Positions 53,696 to 61,437 of a DNA stretch of 64,000 bases are shown here, in pieces. Origin of the DNA: Rhodospirillaceae bacterium UBA1479 (GTDB lineage Bacteria > Pseudomonadota > Alphaproteobacteria > Rhodospirillales > Casp-alpha2); contig DCRZ01000001.1 of NCBI GenBank assembly GCA_002325375.1, positions 1-64,000 of the forward strand, in the 5' to 3' direction. The notes under the pieces are model-generated. The model made no database searches, was not told the origin of the DNA, and worked only from the letters and a program-made list of their open reading frames with translations. Made by a program: the position numbers and the translations under genes. Within the stretch, counting starts at the first letter, position 1; each line of letters begins with the position of its first letter.

Positions 53696-53985
53696 GAATT
53701 CCGGGGCAGATTGTCAGTATTTCTGATGCTGAAAATAAGCTGGGCGTGGTCGACGTCAGCGGTGTCAAACGCGAGATCAATTTGGCCTGCATCGTAGATG
53801 ACGAGCATCCGTTGGAAAGCTGCGTCGGTGACTGGGTATTGGTCCATGTGGGCTTCGCCATGAGTCGTATTGACGAGGCCGAAGCCGCAATGACCATGGA
53901 TATCCTGCGCCAGTTGGGTGATGCCCAGGAAGAACTGGCGGCCATGCGGGAAAGCGATGAGATGATGAACCGGAAGGCCGGATAG
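53686..53985 (+). CDS. hypC: Chaperone HypC
   Basis: The 99-residue protein begins MCLGIPGQIV with the essential Cys2, and has GDWVLVHVGFAMSRID. HypC carries the Fe(CN)2CO unit with HypD and delivers it to the large subunit. It overlaps hypF. Confidence 0.92.
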   Translation: MCLGIPGQIVSISDAENKLGVVDVSGVKREINLACIVDDEHPLESCVGDWVLVHVGFAMSRIDEAEAAMTMDILRQLGDAQEELAAMRESDEMMNRKAG

Positions 53986-53993
53986 GAAGCGTT

Positions 53994-54698
53994 ATGTCGA
54001 ACACGTCGCATCTACGCCAGCTCTATCCTTTCCTTGACGGTGGCCGAACTGATCCGAAGGCCATGGCGTTGGCGTTGGATGAATCCGTGCGTCAAAAGGC
54101 CCAAAATCATGTATCCGTGTTCGAGGAGTTCTTTGACAGAAACGCCGAAGAGATCATCGCCTCTGCCCAAACCATCGCGGAAACCTATGAAGCAGATGGG
54201 CGGTTATTGACCATGGGCAATGGGGGCTCCAGTTGCGACGCTGCTCATGTGGCAGTGGAATTCCAGCATCCCGTAACTGCCGGGCGGCCGGCGTTGCCCG
54301 CGTTCAATTTGACGCAAGACATCGCCATGTTGACGGCCGTCGGGAACGACGTCGGGATGGACCACATCTATCTACGCCAAGTGATCGCGCAGGGACGGAA
54401 AGGGGATTGTTTGATTGGTCTGTCGACCAGCGGCAATTCCGGCAATCTTGTCCGGGCCTTTGAAAAAGCCAAAGAGATGGGGCTTAAGACCATTGGCCTT
54501 GCCGGCATGTCGGGCGGTGAAATGGCTGCGTTGGGTTTGGATCATTGTCTAGTGGTTGAAACCGACAGCATTCACCGCATCCAAGAAGTTCATGTGGCGA
54601 CGTACCACATCCTTTGGGACCTCGTGCATACGTTGCTGGCCGATAGCCGTGGCGGATTGGATACAGGTGCGGCGGCAGAAGAAGGAGCGTCTTCATGA
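53994..54698 (+). CDS. SIS-domain protein (GmhA-like) inside the hyp operon
   Basis: The 234-residue protein has TMGNGGSSCDAAHVAVEF, LSTSGNSGNLVRAFE and QEVHVATYHILWD, the layout of sedoheptulose-7-phosphate isomerase (GmhA). No other heptose genes are near. It sits between hypC and hypD with tight spacing, as reported for some actinobacterial hyp operons, so a role in hydrogenase maturation is likely, but the reaction is unknown. Confidence 0.8.
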   Translation: MSNTSHLRQLYPFLDGGRTDPKAMALALDESVRQKAQNHVSVFEEFFDRNAEEIIASAQTIAETYEADGRLLTMGNGGSSCDAAHVAVEFQHPVTAGRPALPAFNLTQDIAMLTAVGNDVGMDHIYLRQVIAQGRKGDCLIGLSTSGNSGNLVRAFEKAKEMGLKTIGLAGMSGGEMAALGLDHCLVVETDSIHRIQEVHVATYHILWDLVHTLLADSRGGLDTGAAAEEGASS

Positions 54699-55876
54699 AG
54701 TATGTCGACGAATTCCGTGATCCCGAACAGGCGAAAGTATTGCTGCGGGAAATCGAAGAGCTGGCGTCGCAGGTCGATGTGGGCTCGAACCGCCCGCTTT
54801 GCATTATGGAGGTCTGCGGCGGCCACACCCATTCGATCTTTAAATACGGGATCGAGAACCTTTTGCCGAAGAATATCGAGCTGGTGCATGGCCCGGGCTG
54901 TCCCGTTTGCGTTTTACCCATGGGGCGGGTTGATGATTGTGTCGCCCTCGCCGAAACACCCGGTGTCATCTTTTGTACGTTTGGTGACGCGATGCGTGTC
55001 CCGGGGTCGAAGAAATCCTTGATGCAGGCAAAAGCTGAAGGCGCCGATGTGCGAATGGTTTATTCGCCCCTGGACGCGCTGGAATTGGCGCGACGCCATC
55101 CGGACCGGGAGGTTGTGTTCTTTGGCTTGGGTTTTGAAACGACCATGCCGTCGACGGCGTTGACAGTGCTGCAGGCGGAGCAGGAAAGCATCGAGAATTT
55201 CTCGCTATTTTGCAATCACATCACGATCATCCCGACCATCAAGGCGATCTTGGACAGCCCCGATTTGCAGATCGACGGGTTCCTGGGGCCGGGCCATGTG
55301 AGCATGGTTATCGGCACGGCGCCCTATGACTTTATTTCAGCCCACTACAATCGCCCCTTGGTCGTCGCCGGGTTCGAGCCTTTGGATATTCTGCAGTCTC
55401 TTTGGATGCTGTTGAAGCAGATGGTCGAAGGCCGCACTGAGGTCGAAAACCAATATGGCCGTATCGTGCCGAAAGACGGCAACGCTCAAGCTCTTGGTGC
55501 CGTCTCGCAAGTGTTCGAGCTGAGAGAATTTTTCGAATGGCGGGGTCTGGGTTCCATCGATCATTCTGGCGTACAGATCCGTGAAGAATATGTCCGGTTT
55601 GATGCCGAGAAAAAATTCTCTGTCCCGGACATCAAGATTGCCGACCCGAAATCCTGCCAATGCGGCGAGGTGCTGAAAGGCGTGATCAAGCCCTGGGACT
55701 GCAAGGTGTTTGGTCGCGCCTGTACGCCCGAAACGCCTTTGGGCGCCTTGATGGTTTCCTCGGAGGGGGCCTGTGCGGCCTATTACCAATATGGCCGCCT
55801 TGATTTAAAGACCATGGCTGAAAATTCAGATGTCGCAGAAGAGTCTGCGGACCAGGGTGCGAGGAGCGTCGCATGA
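54695..55876 (+). CDS. hypD: Fe-S maturation protein HypD
   Basis: The 393-residue protein has CGGHTHSIFKYG, GPGCPVCVLP, GFETTMPSTA, and a C-terminal cluster region (CGEVLKG, CTPETPLGALMVSSEG). It binds a [4Fe-4S] cluster and assembles iron cyanide and CO with HypC. It overlaps the SIS gene by 4 bases. Confidence 0.93.
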   Translation: MKYVDEFRDPEQAKVLLREIEELASQVDVGSNRPLCIMEVCGGHTHSIFKYGIENLLPKNIELVHGPGCPVCVLPMGRVDDCVALAETPGVIFCTFGDAMRVPGSKKSLMQAKAEGADVRMVYSPLDALELARRHPDREVVFFGLGFETTMPSTALTVLQAEQESIENFSLFCNHITIIPTIKAILDSPDLQIDGFLGPGHVSMVIGTAPYDFISAHYNRPLVVAGFEPLDILQSLWMLLKQMVEGRTEVENQYGRIVPKDGNAQALGAVSQVFELREFFEWRGLGSIDHSGVQIREEYVRFDAEKKFSVPDIKIADPKSCQCGEVLKGVIKPWDCKVFGRACTPETPLGALMVSSEGACAAYYQYGRLDLKTMAENSDVAEESADQGARSVA

Positions 55877-56952
55877 ACGAGATGAGCAAGAAAGCGACCT
55901 CAGATCGCACACGACGCCGAGGCAAGGTCAACGTAGACAAGGTCACTTTGGCCCATGGTGCCGGCGGCAAAGCCATGCGTGATTTGATTGACGATGCATT
56001 CCTGGACGCGTTCGGTGAACCGGACGATGGTGTCTTGGAAGATCAGGCCCGATTGCTCATGTCAGATTTGTCAGCGCAGGGGGACCGGCTGGCCCTGACG
56101 ACGGATAGCTTTGTCGTCGATCCTTTGTTCTTCCCGGGCGGTAACATCGGGACCTTGGCTGTTGCCGGCACAGTCAACGATCTGGCCGTTTCCGGCGCCA
56201 AACCACTCTATCTGACATGCGGGATGATCATCGAGGAAGGCCTGCCGGTGGAAACGCTGCGCCGGGTCGCCCGGTCCATGCAGGAAACCGCGGAAAAAGC
56301 GGGGGTGCGCATCATCACCGGAGATACCAAGGTCGTCCACCATGGCGCTGCGGACAAACTCTTCATCAATACGGCCGGGATCGGGGTCATTCCGGAAGGC
56401 CTGGACATTTCATCGGCCAATGCCAAGCCCGGCGACGTCGTGATCGTGAATGGGGTATTGGGGGACCACGGCGCAGCGATTTTGAACGCCCGTGGCGACC
56501 TGGCGCTGGAAGCGGATATTGAAAGCGACTGCGGTCCCCTGAACGGCTTAATAGACGCCATTATCAATATATGTCCGGAAGTGCGGTCCATTCGGGATGC
56601 AACGCGAGGCGGCATTGCCAGTGTGCTGAACGAGGTCGCGGAAGATAGTCGTGTCGGCGTGCTGTTGAACGAACAGAGTATTCCCATGCGGGCCGAAGTT
56701 ACCGGGGTGTGCGAAATTCTCGGGCTCGATCCGCTCTATCTGGCGAACGAAGGAAAAATAGTTGTCGTCGTGCCGGGGGACATGTCGGACGCAGTCCTGC
56801 AAGCCATGCGGACTCACGAAGACGGTCAGGACAGTGTCGTCATTGGTAAAATCTGTGAGGCGCCTGCCGGGACCGTGGTGATGGAAACCTTGTTCGGTGG
56901 CAGGCGCGTGGTCGACATGCTGGTCGGCGAACAATTGCCGCGGATTTGTTGA
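55873..56952 (+). CDS. hypE: Carbamoyl dehydratase HypE
   Basis: The 359-residue protein has AHGAGGKAMRDLI and the PurM-like motifs (TTDSFVVDPLFFPGG, GDTKVVHHGAADK). It ends LPRIC, with the C-terminal Cys that carries the thiocyanate. It starts in overlap with hypD; an initial basic stretch of about 20 residues is extra. Confidence 0.93.
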   Translation: MNEMSKKATSDRTRRRGKVNVDKVTLAHGAGGKAMRDLIDDAFLDAFGEPDDGVLEDQARLLMSDLSAQGDRLALTTDSFVVDPLFFPGGNIGTLAVAGTVNDLAVSGAKPLYLTCGMIIEEGLPVETLRRVARSMQETAEKAGVRIITGDTKVVHHGAADKLFINTAGIGVIPEGLDISSANAKPGDVVIVNGVLGDHGAAILNARGDLALEADIESDCGPLNGLIDAIINICPEVRSIRDATRGGIASVLNEVAEDSRVGVLLNEQSIPMRAEVTGVCEILGLDPLYLANEGKIVVVVPGDMSDAVLQAMRTHEDGQDSVVIGKICEAPAGTVVMETLFGGRRVVDMLVGEQLPRIC

Positions 56953-56964
56953 GGGCGCGGGTCG

Positions 56965-57342
56965 ATGCATGAACTTGGGATCACCCGAAACATCGTCAGC
57001 ATCGTCGCAGAGCGCGCGGCGGGCCGTCGGGTGACCAAAGTCGTCGTCGAGATCGGCAAGTTGTCAGCCATCCTGCCGGACGCTGTGGAGTTCTGTTTTG
57101 ATGTTTGCGCCAAGAGTACGCCCTTGGAAGGGGCGACATTGGAAATCGTTGAGGTCATGGCTGATGCAAGCTGCCGGGACTGTGGCGAACAGTTCCTCTT
57201 GGCCACCTTGATTGAACCATGCCCGAAATGCGGTTCCAAAGCTTTGGACCGCAAAGGGGGTGACGATTTGATCATTAAACATTTCGAATTTCTTGAAGAA
57301 ACAGATGAAGACGCAATTGAACAAACGAGGGAGGCAAGCTGA
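56965..57342 (+). CDS. hypA: Nickel chaperone HypA
   Basis: The 125-residue protein begins MHELGI with the nickel-binding His2 and has a zinc site CRDCGEQF...CPKCGS. It delivers nickel with HypB. It overlaps hypB by one base. The acidic tail after residue 110 is longer than usual. Confidence 0.92.
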   Translation: MHELGITRNIVSIVAERAAGRRVTKVVVEIGKLSAILPDAVEFCFDVCAKSTPLEGATLEIVEVMADASCRDCGEQFLLATLIEPCPKCGSKALDRKGGDDLIIKHFEFLEETDEDAIEQTREAS

Positions 57343-58256
57343 TGTGTGGCGTATGCGGTTGTTCCAGCGGCACGGTTACCGTGACCAAGATGGATATCGG
57401 TCTGGAGAATAAAGAGCAGGGTGGGGATAGCCATACCCATTCACATGATGATCATCATCACGACCACAGTCATGACCATAGCCACGATCACGGGCATGAT
57501 CATTCGCATCATCATCACCACGACCATGAGCACGGTCATGATCATGGACCGGGGCATTCCCATACGCACATGCATCGGGCGTCGGAAAGTGTCGAGTTGG
57601 AAGCGGCCATTCTGGGTAAGAACGACAAGTTGGCTGCCGAGAATAGGGGCTGGCTCAAGGCTAAAAATATTCTGGCGTTGAATTTGGTCAGCTCTCCGGG
57701 ATCCGGCAAGACGACCTTGCTGGAACGCACTTTGACGGACTTGAAAGACAAAATACCGATGGCGGTGATCGAGGGGGATCAGGAAACCCTCAATGATGCT
57801 GAGCGGATCAGGGCGACGGGGACTGCCTGTGTGCAGGTGAATACGGGCACGGGCTGTCATCTGGAAGCTGACATGGTTCAGAAAGGAATGGAGCAGCTGG
57901 ACCCGCAGGAAAACTCCCTGCTGCTGATCGAGAACGTGGGGAACCTGGTCTGCCCGGCGTTGTTTGATCTAGGGGAGCGGGCGAAGGTCGCGATTTTATC
58001 GGTGACGGAAGGGGCGGACAAACCCGCCAAGTATCCGCATATGATCGCGGCCTCCGACATTTTGGTAATCAATAAAATTGATCTGTTGCCCTACGTGACC
58101 TTTGATGTGGACGCCGCCATTCAGGCTGCGCGGGACATCAACCCAGCCATCAAGGTCTTTCAGGTGTCGGCGACTAACGGCGAAGGTTTGGACGTTTGGT
58201 ACGACTGGCTGCTGGCCGAGATTGGTGTCTCCGGCACGATTCAGGCTGCCGAGTAG
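57342..58256 (+). CDS. hypB: Nickel GTPase HypB
   Basis: The 304-residue protein has MCGVCGCSS at the start (high-affinity nickel motif CxxCxC), a long His-rich store (residues 31-78), and a G domain with SSPGSGKTTLLE, DQETLNDAERI and NKIDLLPYV. The large His region suggests that it stores nickel as well as inserting it. Confidence 0.93.
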   Translation: MCGVCGCSSGTVTVTKMDIGLENKEQGGDSHTHSHDDHHHDHSHDHSHDHGHDHSHHHHHDHEHGHDHGPGHSHTHMHRASESVELEAAILGKNDKLAAENRGWLKAKNILALNLVSSPGSGKTTLLERTLTDLKDKIPMAVIEGDQETLNDAERIRATGTACVQVNTGTGCHLEADMVQKGMEQLDPQENSLLLIENVGNLVCPALFDLGERAKVAILSVTEGADKPAKYPHMIAASDILVINKIDLLPYVTFDVDAAIQAARDINPAIKVFQVSATNGEGLDVWYDWLLAEIGVSGTIQAAE

Positions 58257-58283
58257 GGAAGCCGGACGGAAGGGACAGCGGCG

Positions 58284-59027
58284 GTGGAACTCGATCTGAC
58301 CTTGGGGGGTGTTCTGCTATTGGGGCTGGCAGTCGGGCTCCAGCATGCGCTGGAAGCCGACCACCTGGCAGCCGTGTCCTCATTGGTCAGTGGCGAACGC
58401 TCGTGGCGTCGGATCGTTCGTCATGGTGCCGTTTGGGGTGTGGGGCATACATGTACTTTGGCAGTCGTTGCCGGTACGGCGATCGTCCTGGGCTCGAATA
58501 TCGACGGTGCCGTGGCAAATTGGTTGGAGTTTGCCGTCGGTGCCATGCTGGTTATCTTGGGTGGCCAGGTTCTGTGGCGAATGGTGAGCCAGCGCATCCA
58601 TTTTCACGTTCACAAACATGCTGACAGCTCGCATCATTGGCACGCCCATTCCCATGCCGGCGAGAATATAAACAGCAGCCATGACCACGCGGCCCATCCT
58701 CACGACCACGCCCACAGCCCGATCAGCGGATGGCGTACCCTTATGGTTGGTATGGTGCACGGAATGGCAGGTTCGGCCGTGTTGGTCGTGCTGGCCGCCA
58801 GTCAAATTGACGATCCGGGTTTCAAGCTGTTTTACGTGGTGACTTTTGGATTCGGGTCAATTGTCGGTATGGCAGGCCTCTCGGTGATTGTCGCCGTGCC
58901 GCTCAGCTGGACCGCGCGGACCATTTCGTGGGCCAACAACTTGCTTCAAGGCGGGATCGGCACGGTTACGTTAGGTTTAGGAATGTTCATAGTGTTCGAG
59001 ACAGGAGTGTCTCATTCACGTCTATGA
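58284..59027 (+). CDS. Nickel/cobalt permease (NiCoT/RcnA-like)
   Basis: The 247-residue membrane protein has HALEADH (residues 21-27), the HxxxxDH motif of nickel transporters, about six membrane helices, and a His-rich loop near 100-145. It starts at GTG 58284. It supplies nickel for the hydrogenase. No terminator is seen in 59028-59181, which holds no gene. Confidence 0.8.
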   Translation: MELDLTLGGVLLLGLAVGLQHALEADHLAAVSSLVSGERSWRRIVRHGAVWGVGHTCTLAVVAGTAIVLGSNIDGAVANWLEFAVGAMLVILGGQVLWRMVSQRIHFHVHKHADSSHHWHAHSHAGENINSSHDHAAHPHDHAHSPISGWRTLMVGMVHGMAGSAVLVVLAASQIDDPGFKLFYVVTFGFGSIVGMAGLSVIVAVPLSWTARTISWANNLLQGGIGTVTLGLGMFIVFETGVSHSRL

Positions 59028-59181
59028 ATTGCGGTCGGAGATGTCGAAGAACCTCTACAGCATAATACGAAGCGGCGCATCGGAGCAAATACCATGATCA
59101 AATCTTCAGTTTAGTCGAAGGCAGATAGTAGCGTAAGGCGCTCTATGAAAGGCCGCCATATTTTCGTAATTCAAAGCCTCG

Positions 59182-59778
59182 TTGACATTCCCGTATTTGG
59201 ATAAATCCCTTGTAGCTGGTCAAATTGGCGGAAACGGATCGAGTAGTCCCCTGATCAATCAGAAGTCAGGTGGTGCTCAAACCTATTTGGTATTTCGAGG
59301 GGAAAACAGTATCTACAGCTTGGCGGTAGACTCTGTTGATTACGATGTATCACCTGCCCGTGTGACCAAAGGGCAAGAGCACCATCCTATTCCAGTGATG
59401 TTGTCGGCGCGTTTAGCCATAGATCGTGACGAACAAGGAAAAGGATTGGGCCGAGCGTTTCTTAAAGATGCCTTATTGCGTACACTTCAAGCTGCCGATA
59501 TTGCTGGTATTCGAACTCTTCTCGTTCATGCCAAAGATGATGAAGCACGAACTCGGTATGAAAGCTTCTATTTCGAACCAAGCCCAACAGACCCATATCA
59601 TTTGTTTTTGCTCATGAAGAATCTTCGAAGCCTGAACAAACAGATGATTGTATTGATGCCCCCTTCCTCAATACAAAAATATTCAAAATTTCGCATCATT
59701 ACTCACGATTACGAGGAGGCGGTTGAAATTGAGGTTATTTACCTCCGGTTAGGTAGTGTCTTTATGCATAAGGCCTGA
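59182..59778 (+). pseudogene. GNAT acetyltransferase, toxin-like, N-terminally short
   Basis: The 198-residue frame opens with a TTG and has LAIDRDEQGKGLGRAFLKDA and LLVHAKDDEARTRYESFYF, as in TacT/AtaT GNAT toxins. About 30 residues usual before NQKSGGAQTYLVF are missing or unlike the family, and no DUF1778-type antitoxin precedes it. The tail overlaps int by 30 bases. It is likely a remnant of a toxin-antitoxin pair. Confidence 0.55.
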
Positions 59779-60915
59779 AATGTTTTCAGAAACCTTAGTG
59801 GCGGCGGCAAGAATCGGATCTGCCGCGAGGTGCGCATAACGAGCAGTAGTTTGAACCTGAGTGTGCCCTAGAAGCTTACCAATCATGGGCAGGCTCATCC
59901 CTTGTGCGACGGCCTTGGAGGCAAATGAATGTCGTAGGTCATGGATGCGGACGTCTTCAATGCCAGCCCGCTTGCGGATCCGTTGCCAGAATTTCTGGAT
60001 CTCTTTGCGATTGGTTCCTGGGATTTTGCCGCAGATAACCCATGGGTTCTTTGGCTGCCGTTTGAGGTTTTTAAGGAGATCAAGGGCAGGGGGGCCGAGA
60101 TGGACAACTCGTGCGCCGGTCTTTGAATCAGATAGTCGTAGGCAGCTGTTGTCGAAATCAACCTCTGTCCATTTGAGTGACATGATTTCGTTGAGGCGGC
60201 AGCCGGTAAAAATCAGGAGGCGGATAGCAGAAATAGCATAGATATCATCGACACCTATTTCTTCGGCTTCGTTTAGCACTGAACCGAGATCGCTCAGCTC
60301 TTTCTGGCTGAGGTAGCGCTCGCGTTTTTCTTCTGGGTATTTTTTGATGTGTAGCCGTGGATTGGAACCTTCAGGCCGCATTCCCCATATCTCTGCCATT
60401 GAGAACATTTTTGAGATCAGCTCAAGGTTCCGATTTGCCTGGTAAGGGATGTGGCGTAAATCATGATGAAATTTGGCGATGTCGGCCCGTGTTACATCGG
60501 AGACCTTCAGGCGTCCAAGGGCTGGCAATATGAAACGGCGAAGGTTGCGTCGGTATTCTGTGGCAGTGCCTGGCTTCAGACGGACAGAAATATGTTCTTG
60601 GTCGAAACGCTCTGCCAGCTCTTTCACCGTACAGGCTTTTCGGGCTCGGGAACGTTCGCCAGCAGGATCTTCTCCGTCCTTGACGGCTGCCAAAACCTTG
60701 AATGCCATGCGACGGGCTTTTTCGGGAGTGAGGACACCATGGGCTCCCAGGCTCATGCGTCTGTAACGATTGCCGATCCGGTATTGAACGATATAAGAAC
60801 GACGGCCACTTGGTAAAATGCGAACGGCAAACCCAGCAAGGTCGTCATCGCAGATGATATAATCCTTATCTTGCGGCTTAGCAGACTCGACAAGGCGTTT
60901 GGTGATTTTAGGCAT
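59749..60915 (-). CDS. int: Tyrosine integrase with DUF4102-like N-terminus
   Basis: The 388-residue protein has an arm-binding N-terminus (about 1-90), a core-binding domain (95-190), and a catalytic domain with R240, K265, H325, R328, H351 and Y360 (TGCRLNEI, HDLRHSF, LGHTQVQTTARYAH). All active-site residues are present. It is close to the right attachment core. It should recombine the tRNA-fMet 3' halves. Confidence 0.9.
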   Translation of the reverse strand: MPKITKRLVESAKPQDKDYIICDDDLAGFAVRILPSGRRSYIVQYRIGNRYRRMSLGAHGVLTPEKARRMAFKVLAAVKDGEDPAGERSRARKACTVKELAERFDQEHISVRLKPGTATEYRRNLRRFILPALGRLKVSDVTRADIAKFHHDLRHIPYQANRNLELISKMFSMAEIWGMRPEGSNPRLHIKKYPEEKRERYLSQKELSDLGSVLNEAEEIGVDDIYAISAIRLLIFTGCRLNEIMSLKWTEVDFDNSCLRLSDSKTGARVVHLGPPALDLLKNLKRQPKNPWVICGKIPGTNRKEIQKFWQRIRKRAGIEDVRIHDLRHSFASKAVAQGMSLPMIGKLLGHTQVQTTARYAHLAADPILAAATKVSENISGLMHKDTT

Positions 60916-60972
60916 ATGGCACCTCTTTGCGGCTGATTAACTCTCGATGATCGCTGCGCTGCTCTTAATCCC

Positions 60973-60991
60973 TGGAATCATAGTGGAATCA
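60973..60991 (+). repeat. Putative integrase arm-type repeats, right end
   Basis: TGGAATCA at 60973-60980 and 60984-60991, again 11 bp apart and in the same orientation as the left pair. They lie between int and the core (130 bp from it). The rest of 60916-61120 is the int promoter side with no gene. Confidence 0.6.
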
Positions 60992-61120
60992 TGAGGGCTG
61001 GTTTCGGCGAGCAACCGATCGAATGACAGCGTAAAGTGATTTCTAAAATAGTCCAGTAATATCAACTGGTTAGAGTGTTTCTGCGGAATTTTTAGAAATG
61101 CTGAGAAATGACCATATCAC

Positions 61121-61168
<48 letters not shown>

Positions 61169-61176
61169 CAAAAAAC

Positions 61177-61208
61177 GCCCCCTAAACCAATCGGTTAGGG
61201 GGCTTTTT
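61177..61208 (+). terminator. Original chromosomal terminator of tRNA-fMet
   Basis: GCCCCCTAAACC pairs with GGTTAGGGGGC (one bulged A) around AATC, then five T. It now follows the half tRNA and was presumably the terminator of the intact gene before integration. Confidence 0.8.
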
Positions 61209-61263
61209 GTTTGGCCAAAACCCAGCCGACAAAATCCAGGGGTCAACCTATGGAAAGCAGACT

Positions 61264-61437
61264 CTAGATCCAAATCAGAACGACGGCGAGCGCCATGACC
61301 GCTGCCGCCACGACGAACCCCGGGCGCCAGGGCGGCAGGACGTGGGGCGTATCGACTTCTATTGGGCCACGGTAGCGCTCAAGCGCGATGGCGCGGAACA
61401 GATTGCGGCGGGGCCGGGGGGAGGGCTTGCCGGTCAT
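61264..61437 (-). pseudogene. HlyD-type adaptor, N-terminal 57 residues only
   Basis: The frame starts in an ATGA overlap with the ABC gene and reads MTGKPSPRPRRNLFRAIALE, then a membrane helix (FVVAAAVMALAVVLIWI), then TAG. This is how HlyD-family adaptors of peptide export systems begin, but about 350 residues are missing. The remaining DNA to the tRNA terminator is too short to hold them, so the gene is probably truncated. Confidence 0.5.

Noticed and set aside
41306..59027. Integrative conjugative element as vehicle for the hydrogenase
   Set aside because: No relaxase, coupling protein or type IV secretion genes anywhere between the attachment sites.
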